64,000 nucleotides of DNA from Phascolarctos cinereus (taxonomy: Eukaryota; Chordata; Mammalia; Diprotodontia; Phascolarctidae): positions 8,748,501 to 8,812,500 of the forward strand of contig NW_018344068.1 of NCBI RefSeq assembly GCF_002099425.1, written 5' to 3'. Both the position numbers and the translations under genes were made by a program. The notes beneath the pieces were generated by a model. That model saw only the letters and a list, made by a program, of their open reading frames with translations, searched no databases and was not told where the DNA came from. Below are positions 10,481 through 22,047 of the stretch, piece by piece (positions within the stretch are counted from its first letter, which is position 1; each line of letters begins with the position of its first letter).

Positions 10481-10730
10481 CTTTCTGTCTCCAGGTCCCC
10501 CCCAGATGTCTTCCCTCCCGGTGCTTCTCACCTTGGTTTCTTCAGATACTCCACCAGCCTCTGTTCTTTGAGGGATGATCACTTCAGTGCATGCTGGGAA
10601 GGCACTGAGTGGGGTGGGGTCCCCAGAAAGGCATAAACAGGGCCCATTTGGGGCAGGCAGTTAGGCAACTGTGACCCAACTCCCCCTGCCACCTTCTTCC
10701 TCCCAGGTGTTTCTATGGAAACAGGGTGGA

Positions 10731-10761
10731 TGTGGTCACCCGTGGTAAAGAGCCACTTCCT
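10731..10761 (-). promoter_or_regulatory. Candidate C16orf54 promoter motifs (RUNX and ETS)
   Basis: A RUNX-type TGTGGTC (10731-10737) lies 17 bases from CACTTCCT (10754-10761), which on the gene's strand reads AGGAAGTG, a PU.1/ETS site. They lie about 200 bases upstream of the inferred donor, in promoter position. The pairing would suit a leukocyte gene. Inference only. Confidence 0.35.
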
Positions 10762-11265
10762 GGGGTGAGGTGGTAACGGAAGAGGGAGTAGTTCTTCTCC
10801 GTTCCCCAGTACGAAAGGTTTTGTTTTTGTTTTTTGCCTCTGTAGTTCTTCCCTTTGTTCTCAGTTTCTAGCTGCTAGAAACTTCTACCTTCTTTCTGGG
10901 TGCAGGGTCTGGAAGCGATAGCAATCAGACTAGTACTGAACCTTTGGAAATCCAAGGGCATCATGAGAATTTGGCTCACCCACTTAATGGAGGTTGTCCT
11001 ACTATACATGGCCCTGTCCACCAGGCCCTGTCCTTCCAATCCCCGCCCCCCCCCCCACAAATTCTCTACTGTGCCTGACTCCAATCCTCAAGTTCCCATC
11101 TCTCTCCCTCATGCTCCTCTGAGCCCTAGAGCAAGGCCTAGTGCTTTAGTTACTGAATGTTCAGGCTTCTGGTAGATGCAACAGAAAATGTCAGGATTCA
11201 GCTTAGATAGAGGTCATAAGATCATAGATTTAGAGTGTAAAGGGACCTTTAATTAAGTACCATTG

Positions 11266-12653
11266 TCAGAAATTAGGCATAGACCAATATCTCACACAGT
11301 ATACCAAGATTAGGTCAAATGGATACATGATTTGGAAATAAAAGGTGATACCATAAGCAAATTAGGAGAGCAAGGAATAGTTTACCATTTACCTGTGGAG
11401 AAGGGAAGAATTTATGACCAAACCAGAGACAGACAGAAAACACTATGAAATGCAAAGCAGATTAATTTTGGTTGCATTAAATTAAAAAGGTTTTGCACAA
11501 ACAAAACCAACACAACCAAGATTAGAAGGAAAACAGAAATATGACAAGTTTTACAGCCAGTTTCTGATAAAGGTTTCATTGCTCAAATACATAGAGAACT
11601 GACTCAAATTTATAAGAATACAAGTCATTCTCCAATTGATAAATGGTCAAAGAACATGAACAGGCTGTTTTCAGATGAAGAAGTTAAAGCTATCTAGAGT
11701 CATTTGAAAAAAAAATGCTCTAAATCACTATTGATTAGAGAAATGCAAATTAAAACAACTCTAAGGTACCACCTCATACCTATCAGATTGGCTAATATGA
11801 CAGAAAAGGAAAATGACAAATGTTGGAGAAAATGTGGGAAAATTGGAACACTAATGCATTGTTGGTAGAGCTATAAACTGATCCAACCATTCTGGAGAGC
11901 AATGTGGAACTATGCCCAATGGGCAATCAAACTGTGTGTACTCTCTGACCCAGCAATACCACTACTAGGTCTGTATCCTGAAGAGATCATGAAAAAGGGA
12001 AAAGGACCTACATGTGCAAAAATATTTATAGCAGCTCTTTTAGTGGTGGCAAAGAATTGGAAATTGAAGGAATGCCCATCAACTGGGAAATAGCTGAACA
12101 AATTGTGGTATATGAATGTAATGGAATACTATTGTGCTATAAGAAATGATGAGCAGGCAGATTTCTGAAAAACCTGGAAAGACTTACATGAATTGATGCT
12201 GAGTGAAGTAAAAAGAACCAGAACATTGTACACAGTAACAGTAACAATGTGTGATGCTCAACTATGATTGACTTAGTCCTTCTCAGCCATACTATGATCC
12301 AAGACAATTTCAAAAGACTTACAACAAAAAAAAATGCTATCCACATTCAGAGAAAGAACTATGGAGTCTGAATGTAGATCAAGGTATATTATTTTCACTT
12401 TTTGTGTGTGTGTGTGGCTTTTTCCTTTTAGTCTGTTTCTTCTTTCACAACATGACTAATGTGGAAATGTTTCCATGATTGCACACATATAAGCTATATC
12501 AGATTGCTTGCTCTCTTGGGGAGGAGGGAGGGAAGGGAGAGAGAAATATTTAGAACTCAAAATCTCATAAAAAAAGAACGCTGAAAACTATGTTTATGTG
12601 TAATTGGAAAAAATAAAATACTATTTACAAAAATAATAATAATAATAATAATA
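11266..12653 (+). mobile_element. 5'-truncated LINE-1 with target-site duplication
   Basis: A 1,388-base L1 3' end: ORF2 C-terminal region (GCTATAAACTGATCCAACCATTC, CCAGCAATACCACTACTAGG, GGAATACTATTGTGCTATAAG), 3' UTR with a purine block (GGGGAGGAGGGAGGG) and an AAT tail (12630-12653). AAGTACCATTG at 11255-11265 recurs at 12654-12664, a perfect 11-base target-site duplication. The reading frame is broken (longest piece 63 residues). The host site is a MIR-like sequence (ATCATAGATTTAGAGTGTAAAGG). Confidence 0.92.
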
Positions 12654-12739
12654 AAGTACCATTGGCTCAGAGCTCTGCCTCAGTGGTTTTTCTTGCAGAT
12701 TGGACAATTCTGAAAAATCCCCACAAGAAAAGAGGTTAA

Positions 12740-13060
12740 AGACAGTCCATAAACATTTATTAAACCCCTACATTGTGCCAGGCATTGAACTAAGCATTGG
12801 GTATACAAAAACAGGCATAAAACAGTCCCTGATTTCAAGGTGTTCACAGTCAAATGGAGGAGACAACATGCAAACAACTTTGTACAAACAAGCTATATAC
12901 AGAATAAATTGGAAATGATCACCAGAAGAAAGGCACTGGAATTAAAGGAAACCATGAAATGTTTCCTAAAAGTGGAATTTTAGCTGGGACTTGAAGGAAG
13001 CCAGGAGGTGAAGATAAGGAGGGAGACTAGTTTAGGCATCACGGACAGTCAGAGAAAAGA
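12740..13060 (-). repeat. L2 LINE 3' end, minus strand
   Basis: Plus reading CATTTATTAAACCCCTACATTGTGCC, TATACAAAAACAGG, GTGTTCACAGTCAAATGG, AACTTTGTACAAACAAGC, TAGCTGGGACTTGAAGG is a reversed L2 3' end. Confidence 0.75.
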
Positions 13061-13062
13061 TC

Positions 13063-14200
13063 TCACATATACCAAAATGTTCATGGCATTACTTTTTTGT
13101 GGTAGCAAAGAATTGGAAACAAGATGGACTCCTATTGATTGAGGAATGGCTAAAAAATGGTGGTATACATTCGTGATGGAATATTACGCTGCTATAAGAA
13201 ATGATGAGCTCAATGATTTTAGAAAAACATGGAAAGACACAAAATAATGAAAAGCAAAATGAGCAGAACCAAGAGAACACTGTATACAGTAACAGCAATA
13301 TTGTTTTAAGAACAACTTTGAGTGACCAGGTCATTCTATTATAAATACACAAATTAACTGCAAAAGTCCTATGAAGAAAGATACTGTTTGCATTTGAAGA
13401 ACACACACACACACACACACACACTTGTGTCTAATGGTAGCCATCGCTAGGTGGGGGGTGGGGAGGGGAAAAAAAGAAAGTTACATTTTAACTTTATTGT
13501 TTATTTGTTTTGGTGACCCAATCAGGGTTAAGTGACTTGCCTAGGACCACACAGCTAGTAAGTATCATGTGTCTGAGTTCGGATTTGAACTCAGGTCCTC
13601 CTGACTCCAGGGCTGGTGCTCTATCCACTGTGCTGCCTAGCTACCCCAACTTTGTTATATATTTGAAGGGAATTGCAACTTGTGCATAATAGATCTTCGC
13701 TTTCAGGTGCAATGCTCTTTTTTCTATTCCACTTTGTTATGGAAATGCTTATTTCCTTTCTTAAGTTCAGAATAAAAAAGAAAACAAATGAAAAAACGGA
13801 GCAATCAATGCGAAGAATTTTAAAAAGCATGAACTGAGGCAAAATGAAGTAAGCAGCAGCTGGACAACATCTTGATGACAACAATGTAAGTGGAAAGAAA
13901 AACAACCAAATACAATTGCAAGTTATGTAATTATGATGACCCAGCTTGGACCCAGAGAACAAATGAGAAAATTCACTTCCCTCCCTTGCTTGCAGAAGTG
14001 GGAGACTATGGGTGTGGAACGTTACACACACTGTCAGTCTTACCTGATGTGTTGTTTAGTTCTGCTGTACTGTATTTTGTCTGTTTCTTTTTTATTCTTT
14101 GTTAAAAAAGAAAGGCTCATTGAGTAGGGAAGGAAGGGAGGATGTATTCAGAAATGAAAGTGATATAAAGATAAAAATGTAAATTTTAAAATATTTTTAA
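13063..14200 (+). repeat. LINE-1 3' fragment(s) with CA microsatellite and inserted SINE
   Basis: GTAGCAAAGAATTGGAAAC, GGAATATTACGCTGCTATAAG and AACACTGTATACAGTAACAG mark an L1 ORF2/3' UTR copy. A CA run follows at about 13398-13423. After a SINE (13494-13648) further AT-rich L1-like 3' sequence runs to about 14200; its assignment is weaker. No gene is seen in the frames here. Confidence 0.6.
13494..13648 (-). repeat. tRNA-derived marsupial SINE, minus strand
   Basis: Complete reversed copy ending GTGCTGCCTAGCTACCCC. Flanked by AACTTTATTG and AACTTTGTTA, an imperfect target-site duplication in L1-derived DNA. Confidence 0.85.
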
Positions 14201-14229
14201 GATCATAGGGAACAAAAGAGATAATACAA

Positions 14230-15735
14230 TACTGCAAAAGGGAAAAATATCCCAATATTCAAAAAAGTGAAGAAAATATTTTATGAACTATAGGTTAGGG
14301 AAAATTTGACTTTTATTCTTAAGAAAATTGTAGAACAAATCATTAAAGAGTGGATTAGTAAACATCTAAAAAAGGAAATAGCAACCACAAATTGCCACAA
14401 AGAGTGGCTTCTTAAAGAACAGGTCATGCCAGATGACTTTATTTCCTTTTTTTTTTATAATGTCATTGTCAAAATTGAGAGATTTTGCAAATATATCATA
14501 TTTATATTTTAGCAAAGCATTTGATAAATTATTCCATGCCATTCTTAATTTAAAGACAGTGAGATATGGGCTACATGGTGACAAAATTAGGTGGATTCAG
14601 GATTTGTTGACTGGACTCAAATAGTAATCATTACGGATTTGCTATCAATGTGTCAGGAGGTTGCCAGTGGAGTGCCCAAAGATCTGTGCTTGGATGTGGG
14701 CTTCTTAACATCTCATAAATTACTTAGAGGTATAGATGATATGCTTATCAAATTTGCAAATGATACCTGTCAAGAAGGATAGCTATAACACCCTGGATGA
14801 CAATTAGGACCAAAAAAAAAATTTATCTTGACAAAGCTAAAGATTTGGACTGAATGTAAACAGATGAAATCCATGGGGACAAATGTCTTAAATTTGAGTT
14901 CAAAAAATCAACTTCAAAAGCACAAGATAAGGGGCAGTTAGATGGCGCAGTGGATAGAACACCAGCCCTGGATTCAGGAAGACGAGTTCAAATCCGGCCT
15001 CAGACACTTGACACTTACTAGCTGTGTGACCTTGGGCAAGTCACTTTACCCGACTGCCTAGCCCAAAAACAAAAGCACAAGATAGGGAAAGCACAGTTGA
15101 ACAGCAGCTCATCTGAAAAAGATCTGGAGGTTGTAGTAAACTACAAGTTCAATACTAAATAGTATAAAGTGAGAGCCAAAAAAGCTGATGTTATTGCACT
15201 AGATGGAAAGGCCCAGCTTCCAGAAATAAGGAGGTGATGATTCATCTGTGTTCTGCCCTGGTCAGGCCGTAACTGAAGTTTTGTATTCAGTTCTGGGGCT
15301 AACCTTTTAGGAAGGAAATTGATAAAACTAGAGAACATGTGAAGCAGATCAAGCAGCTTAGTGAAGAGCCCTGGGTCTGTTGAAAGGTCTGAAGAAAAGA
15401 AGTCTCAGAAGGGATATGATTGTTATGTTTTAGAACTTACAAGTCTGTCATGTGGAGGAGGGATCAGGCTTTGTTTTATTTGGCTCCAGAGGGCAGATCT
15501 AGGAGAAATGAGGTGGAAGTAGGAGAGACAGATTTAAGTTTGGTGGAAGGGAAAACTTCCTAACAATGAATTAACATTATCCAAAAGAGCAATGGGCCAC
15601 CTCAGTAAGGGGTGAGTGGGTTTCTGCCATTGGAAGGCGAATGCTATAGTGGAAATTCATTTAGGGTAGTAGAGGGTTGCACGGAATGTCCGCTGGAGTC
15701 CCTTCCAATTCTGAAATTCTAGAATTCTGCGAACT
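14230..15735 (+). repeat. L3 (CR1-type) LINE, plus strand, ORF2 to 3' end
   Basis: A 1.35 kb CR1/L3 copy plus a SINE insertion. Landmarks are AGGTCATGCCAGATGACTTT, TTTTAGCAAAGCATTTGATAA, GCCAGTGGAGTGCCCAAAG, CAAATTTGCAAATGATACC, CAGCAGCTCATCTGAAAAAG, CTGCCCTGGTCAGGC, TGTCATGTGGAGGAGGG, AACTTCCTAACAATGAATT and the 3' end CCCTTCCAATTCTGAAATTC. The reverse transcriptase frame is broken into short pieces. Confidence 0.8.
14930..15070 (+). repeat. tRNA-derived marsupial SINE inside the L3
   Basis: Complete copy with a perfect 14-base target-site duplication, AAAAGCACAAGATA, at 14916-14929 and 15071-15084. It dates after the L3. Confidence 0.9.
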
Positions 15736-17189
15736 CAAGCACAGCCGTCATTCTTAGTCTGATCTCAATCAGAATGCACTGCGATGATACGGCAACATTC
15801 AACGACAGCAGCCGTTATTACGGTACAGCAGTGCAGTGACTTATACTATAAACCAAATGGCAACGGTCTACATCAAGTATCACTGCGCACCTGACTGACT
15901 CCTTACACACCCGTGAGATAAAGAGGTGTGGTGAAACAACAGCTCGCCTGGTCAGGAAGGATTTCAATGAGAAAAAATCAAAAACTTTTAACCATCAATT
16001 ACTGCCCAGAGAAGAGAAACAGACAGATAGATACAGATGTAGATACTGATACTGATAAAGATGATTTAGATATATGATCCTTGCAACTTCAATCTAATCC
16101 AATGATCAAATAGTTTTGCCAAAAAAAAAAAACTAAAAAAATTAAAATTGATCCCAGACAAAGCTGTCACATAAATGTAATCAATTCTTTAGGGGTCTGT
16201 GGGCAAGCTCTCTTTTTACCAGTTATTTCATGAGATTCTACTCTACAGGGCTCAGATTCAGGATCCTGTATGTTAGCCTAACCCCCCCACCCCACCGGAA
16301 ACTTCCTTGTCTTACATGCAGTCATTAAAATATTTAGATATCATTTTATAGAAAAGCAAACGTTTTACTTAGATGAGATAGGAAAACATATGTATTTTTT
16401 AAAAGCATTAGGTACAGGTAACATAAACCACAGAAAACATAATCACCTCCTAAGGTCAAGGTTCTTATCTCACCCTCACTCTGGCACTCAAATGACTGGG
16501 TTGCTGAGAGTCCATGGTATTCTGATCCAGGGTCCCATAGCCTCATAGAAACTTTAATCTAGAGGAAACGGAACAGGTGGGGGCGTAGGCCTTGCCCATC
16601 ATTTGGAAGACACAGGCATGTTCACAGCCTGCCAGAACATTCCCCTCCCTTCCCCCGTGTAAGAAGTAAGATCTGTCCATCGGTCTGTAAGAGCACCAAC
16701 CACATTAGGTCTGCAAGGCAGGCGTCAGCAGGAATGATGAATCTGGGTCAATACCAACATGCAACATTCAACCTTGGCGGTAGGGAAGGAGAACTCTCAA
16801 AGCCTCCAAACCCCTCCTCACCCCGAGCATGGCAGGACATGTTGCACCTGGCCTGCTCCATCCATTCTCCTCTCACCCTTTTTTCTTCAGTGTTACTTTA
16901 GAAAACCCATGCCCATACATGCCACTAATCAGAGTCCACACTGGCTTTTTATCATCAGTTGCTAAGTTCCTGATAAATGGCTCCCAACTTTTTCAATCAA
17001 TATGACTCAGTTTTCATGTGAAAAAAAAAAAGGTGTCATTTACAGGATAACATCTATAGTCTGAGAAAATACATATTAACAAAAAAAACTACTGCACATT
17101 AAATAGTGATTGTGAATGAAGTTGATTAATCATGATAGTATCTGTAGGGATAGGGACTAGACCTATGATTACTCCACCAATTTAGCTCA
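15736..17189. other. Intergenic stretch without recognised gene
   Basis: No gene found. 15736-15930 carries an unusual cluster of CpG dinucleotides in otherwise CpG-poor DNA. A GATA-like simple repeat lies at 16020-16075. 16260-16960 is unique-looking GC-richer DNA that could be an unrecognised LTR or conserved non-coding DNA. I cannot decide which. Confidence 0.4.
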
Positions 17190-17349
17190 GCTACTCCTCT
17201 ATTACTGAGAGACTTAGAAAGTTGCCTATACTTCTGAGTGGTCTAATGAACCTACCTAGAGTCATACAGACAGCATATGTCAGAAGCAGGAATTGAACTC
17301 AGATCTGGGTGGCTCCCAGTCTAACTTTCTACCTGCTGCAACATACTGC

Positions 17350-17389
<40 letters not shown>

Positions 17390-17390
17390 A
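17190..17390 (-). repeat. MIR, minus strand, followed by CA microsatellite
   Basis: Reversed MIR (CTAGAGTCATACAGACAGC, GGAATTGAACTCAGATCTGG) ends at a perfect CA run at about 17355-17388. Confidence 0.65.
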
Positions 17391-17739
17391 TGTACATGTT
17401 ACAATATATTTGTGAGAGATAGTATTAATTTGATTTCCAGATGTTTGTACTTGCTAAAAAGTCAAAATACCAACATTTCCTGTACATATAGATTCAAGGA
17501 CTGTGGTGAACCAGTAAAACTTCAAAATGTTACAGTGCTATCCATAATGTCTGGTCTCTGCCGTTCAATACTCCTGTCAATTATGTGTAAAGGGATATAT
17601 TTGCTATTTAGGAGTTTTATGACTTCAAATATCAGTCTTCCTCTATGGTTATTATTATTATCAACTATTACTATTCTCTTCAACATTAGAATCCTAATGA
17701 AAGTTTCCTCCTTCCCCCACACTTTGCCATCCAGGTCAA

Positions 17740-17850
17740 CATTCATATGTGTGTGTGTGTTTGTGTATGTGTACAGATATGTATATATACATACATACAC
17801 ACATGCACACGCACACACACACATACACACACACATACATGTAGGAAAGG
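17740..17850. repeat. TG/CA simple repeat
   Basis: TG-rich run (17745-17770) passing into CA/TA-rich DNA (17780-17845). It creates the C/V/Y/T-rich frames seen on both strands, which are not genes. 17850-18380 shows no recognised gene: the 129-residue frame from 17980 has no motif I recognise and is probably chance. Confidence 0.75.
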
Positions 17851-18384
17851 GAAAGGGGGAAAGCTATAACTCCTTAAAGAAAAGATACCATTGTTCTTTC
17901 TGTAAAAGCAAGACCTAAGACTTCTCCACTGGGCCCTGGTCCTAGTCAGAGACAATGAAAATTCTTTAGGATACTTTCATTGTGTGTTTTTCTCTTACCT
18001 GAGCAGTTTCACTATTTTGCCTTACATCCCGAATTTGCAGGGAACAAGTGTCCCTGTTTCCGAAATTATAATAATGCTCAGCTCTGCCCAATTGATGCAA
18101 TTTTATATAGTTTTCTAATTCGCTTAAATAATAGGTTTCTGATCCTAAGCAGAGAGAGAGATAAAAAGGGTGAGCCCCAATTCCATTTAGCCAATCACTG
18201 CCTTGGAATCCCTGAGGAGTTGAAAAAAAAGATTAAAATATCTCTAAAGTATATCAGAGATGGGGCCCCCTTTTTGCCTAAAAAGGGAAAACTTGCGAGC
18301 CATCTTGGAAGGGCTTTTGAGCTGCTCCCTTCACTCTCCCCTCCCCTCACTAGGCAGCGCTGGAGATAGCAGACCTTACACCGC

Positions 18385-18605
18385 CTACCTAGATAGCTAG
18401 GAAGTGGCTTAGAGTCTAGAAAACCTCAACTCAAATCCAGCCTGAGACACTTACTAGCTGGGTGAACCTGGGCAAGTCACTTAACCCTATATTCTTCAGT
18501 TTCCTAAATGAGCAGGAGAAGGAAATGCCAAACCACTCCAATATCTTTGCCAAGAAAACCCTAAAAAGGATCACAACTGGGGGGAAAAAAATGACAAAAC
18601 AACAA
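18385..18605 (+). repeat. Long marsupial CORE-SINE, plus strand
   Basis: CTCAAATCCAGCCTGAGACAC, GCAAGTCACTTAACCC, GAGAAGGAAATGCCAAACC and the tail ATATCTTTGCCAAGAAAACCC. An L2 3' end piece follows at about 18725-18830. Confidence 0.8.
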
Positions 18606-18673
18606 CCACCTCTGTTAGCCACTGCCATTTCCCTGACTTCCACTGAAATACCCCTGTAGTCTCAGACAGCTGG

Positions 18674-18699
18674 TGCTCCTTTCAGACCTGAAAGGAGCA
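18674..18699. repeat. Perfect 12-base inverted repeat with 2-base spacer
   Basis: TGCTCCTTTCAG (18674-18685), AC, CTGAAAGGAGCA (18688-18699). The arms are exactly complementary. No known element is attached. Confidence 0.85.
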
Positions 18700-19094
18700 T
18701 CTCATCTCCACCTGTCCAGAGACTTCTCCTGGCTCCATATACCTATATCCCCGGAGCCCAACACAGCACTGGACACATGGGAGGATCTGAAGAAGTACTT
18801 GTTGATCTATTGATAAGTTTTACGTTCCTAGCCCCTTGGGGTAGCGGTCGGACCATCAGAAATTTAGATAACAATTATTTACTCCATTTGGATAACAATT
18901 GACATTAAATGGCAATTTAATTTAGAAAGCAATGTGAACAGAGGGATCTGATTGATTCATTCTCCTCTTTAGTTACTTTATATGAGCCTCAAGAGAAACT
19001 GGGACTCAGAAAACAGAGAAAAGCATTGTCGAAGCATATTTAGAAAAAACAACTTTTTTAAGTAAAATTACAAATATTAAGAAATAGTTTTCTT

Positions 19095-19235
19095 AGACGC
19101 AGGTAGGTGACACAGTGGATAGAGCACTGGCTCTGTAGTCAGGAGGACCTGAGTTCAAATCCGGACTCAGATACATAACACTTATCAGCTGTATGACCCT
19201 GGGCAAGTCACTTAACTCCATTGCCATAATTTTTC
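19095..19235 (+). repeat. tRNA-derived marsupial SINE, plus strand
   Basis: GACGCAGGTAGGTGACACAG...GAGTTCAAATCCGGACTCAG...GGGCAAGTCACTTAACTCC. Slightly older than the other copies, by its changes. Confidence 0.85.
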
Positions 19236-20519
19236 TTAATATTATCCTTTTAAGAACAACAACAAAAACACCTTTCTAGACTTCCCTGTTTGAAAAAGGG
19301 TTAGTTGTAGGACAAAAGGATTTTGTTAGGGAAATAGACTATAGGTTTAGGGAAAGAAAAAAACCCTTATCTTTCTAAACTTAGAACACAGAACGCAGCT
19401 GATCTTGTTGAGAACACCAGGTTTTCATACTGTTGAAGTGATAGGTGCTATGGCCTACCCTTTTCTAGTGAGAAAGAATTAAGAGACAGAAGGGGAAAAA
19501 GTCCCTTTGATTACTACACGAAAACAGTAAAGGCAGTGATCCACAAAGGAACTGAATAGTCACTTTTATTTTGGAATGTTAATCCAGTCTGTATTTTAAC
19601 ATGATCTTTGCTTTGTTCAAGATTCCTATAAATGTTAACTCTAATCATCTTGGGGTAGAAAATCATTTTGGAGGGCATGGGGGAAGTGAGTCAGTTTGAA
19701 CCTCTCTCTCTCAAACCAGAAATGGTTTATATATTCAATTAATATTAAAAATTGCTCCTGGAACACATGTACCTAAAATGCAAAGTGCAATATTAATGGT
19801 TTTTCTTCAACAACATTAACACATGGACCCCTTGTAATAATTCCATGGTCTTTACAACTCTCTAAGGATCCACAAAACAGCTGACTTAGTTAATCAAGGA
19901 GGGAGCTAGAAAGAGAACCTTGGGGAAGTCATCCTCGGCTAGAAACTTGTATAAAGTGACTTATGAAGGTAGGTTCCTAAGAGAGAAAACCACCTAGTGA
20001 GAGAGAGAAGAGGAGATATTCAGGGTATCTTGGACCTACCCAAAGAGCAGCCTTGTCTTGAGTCTATGGGGCTATGACTAGAAAACCAATCAAAAAAGGC
20101 CTCGTTTTCTCAAAGATATGTGGCCAAAGGGAAAAGAGTGGCTGAGAGAAAAAAGCTAAGCAACCTGTGGATAGAAGCAAGGTGGAACCAAGAAGAGAAA
20201 ATAAATTTATAGTTTCTATCCAGATATGACACGTGAGCATGTGTATGCCCCTTTGTGTGTACACCGTGAGAGACATGGGGCACTGCAACAGAGGCATAGC
20301 AGTGTGAGCAGCTCAAATCAACTTGGACACTGCCTAAGAGAAAAGACTGTGTTATCACCATATTTAATTATCCAATGAGGAGTGCAATATCTGACACATC
20401 CACAAAATGGCATTTTCCTTGAACCACTAACCCAATATCTATCTTTGGTGCATTAGGTAATATGGCCTCTCAAAAGGCTGCAGTAATCCCATTGGCCACC
20501 AGAGGATAATTAGCCTGCA
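19236..20519. other. Intergenic stretch, nothing recognised
   Basis: AT-rich DNA without a frame over 85 residues or a repeat I can name. It may contain degraded LINE-1 5' sequence, because L1 ORF1-like sequence begins shortly after. Confidence 0.4.
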
Positions 20520-21960
20520 AATGCTTAGACGACTATCCCCACCTCCCATCCCCAGCTCAGCCTTCAGTGCCAACCGGTCCCAACCAAAGCATAATAGGAA
20601 ATGGATCAGACCAGTGTCCATGAGGCACCCAGCACCTAGGCAACCCACCAGAGTTACAGTGGGTGATGGTAACCAGACCAGAACCCTGAAAACTCACCAC
20701 AGGATGAGGAAGGGTAGCATCAGGAAAGCAAAGCATCTATGGTCTCAAAGACTTTCAAATAGCCCCATCAGCATCAAGGTGAACCTGTCGGCTTATAGCA
20801 AGAGACAGAGCCAAAACTGAGTTCTTCACTATGCAAGAAAAAGCCAAAGCCAAAACCTAAGTCTAGCCACCAGGAGACTTCTCAAGAAGGGAGAGTCTAG
20901 TCTTAACTACCACCTCCAGAACCAAGGAGGGCCTGCCCACACAATCCAAGAGTATGGAAGGAAGCAGGGTCTGACCCAAACACAAAGACACAATTCAGAA
21001 ACCAAGGCTAGATATATAAATACAAAACAAACAAACAAACAAGGACAATGAAGAAATATCTTGGACTGAGAGAAGCCCAAATATTAAAACCAGAAAAAAA
21101 GAATAACTAAAAAACTAGTCCAAGTAGAACCTCAAACAAAAGAATGTCCTGACTACAAGGACTGCAAGAGAATCTGGAAGAAATTAAACAAGATACAAAA
21201 CACAATGTTTTAAAGGAAAGAGCTAGGAAGGAAAGATGGCTAGGAGAATTAATAGCTTAGAAACCATGGTCAACATTACTCAAGAATTTAGCTCCCTGAA
21301 AATTAGAATGGGCCAGACAGAAAGCAATGCCTCCTTCACACAAGAAATATTAAAGCAAAATCAGAAGGTGCTGGGGGGTTGGGGCAGGGGAGTGTGCGTG
21401 TGGAGGAAGAAAATGTAAGTTATATGTTACCAAAGACAACTGATCTAGAAAACAGATCAAAGAGAGATAATCTTAGAATCAACCATCTGAAAATCATGAC
21501 TAAAAAAATCTTGGCTACCTTATTTAAAAAAAAATCATAAATGAAAACTACCCAGATCTATCAGAACTAGAGGGCAAAGAAAAAAAATTAAATAGAAAGA
21601 ATCCATCAGTAACCTCCTGAAAGAAACACTAAAATGAACACTTCCAGAAACATCATAGCCAAAAGCCAGTGTTTCCAGGTCAAAGAAAAAATATTTCAAG
21701 CAGTCAACAAGAAAGACATCCAAGTATCAAAGATCACCCAAGACTTGGCATCTGCCAAAAAAAGAGAAGTCTGGAATGTGATAATATAAAAGGCAAAAAT
21801 TTAAGGCCTTCAAAAGCCATTTGGCAAAACTGAGCATGATCATAAAGGGGAAAGATGAACCTTTAATAAACAAGAAGACTCCCAAGAATTCCTAATAGGA
21901 CACATACCACCATCTGTCCCCCTCCCCAGCCTCTGAGCCTCAAAATATCAAGTAGTATCA
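20520..21960 (+). repeat. Degenerate LINE-1, ORF1 region
   Basis: A plus-strand A-rich copy. A coiled-coil-like stretch (RINSLETMVNITQEFSSLKI, from 21236) is followed by DNA resembling the L1 ORF1p C-terminal domain: ACTAGAGGGCAAAG...AGAATCCATCAGTAACC, ATTTCAAGCAGTCAACAAG, AAGATCACCCAAGACTTGGC. All frames are broken. A second L1 ORF1 piece lies at 23300-23640. Assignment is by eye from the marsupial L1 pattern. Confidence 0.55.
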
Positions 21961-22047
21961 GTGGCTGGATTCAGAGGTAAACTAGGGAATAATATTAAAT
22001 ATTGCTCAATTATTATTGCTCGAAATATTAAAAATAAGAACTCCATC

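Larger units (their letters stand above)
9472..10680 (-). other. C16orf54: C16orf54 5' non-coding exon and intron (inferred)
   Basis: On the minus strand a strong donor CCAAG|GTGAGAAG puts the end of a 5' UTR exon at 10532, and the acceptor CCCAG at 9472 abuts the coding ATG, giving a 1,060-base intron (10531-9472). The exon start is not visible and probably lies between 10600 and 10690. The intron is strongly strand-biased in composition (see the two tracts listed). Inferred from splice signals and the known two-exon layout of the human gene. Confidence 0.6.

Noticed and set aside
17980-18369. 129-residue plus-strand frame
   Set aside because: No recognised motif; repeats on both sides; length is compatible with chance.
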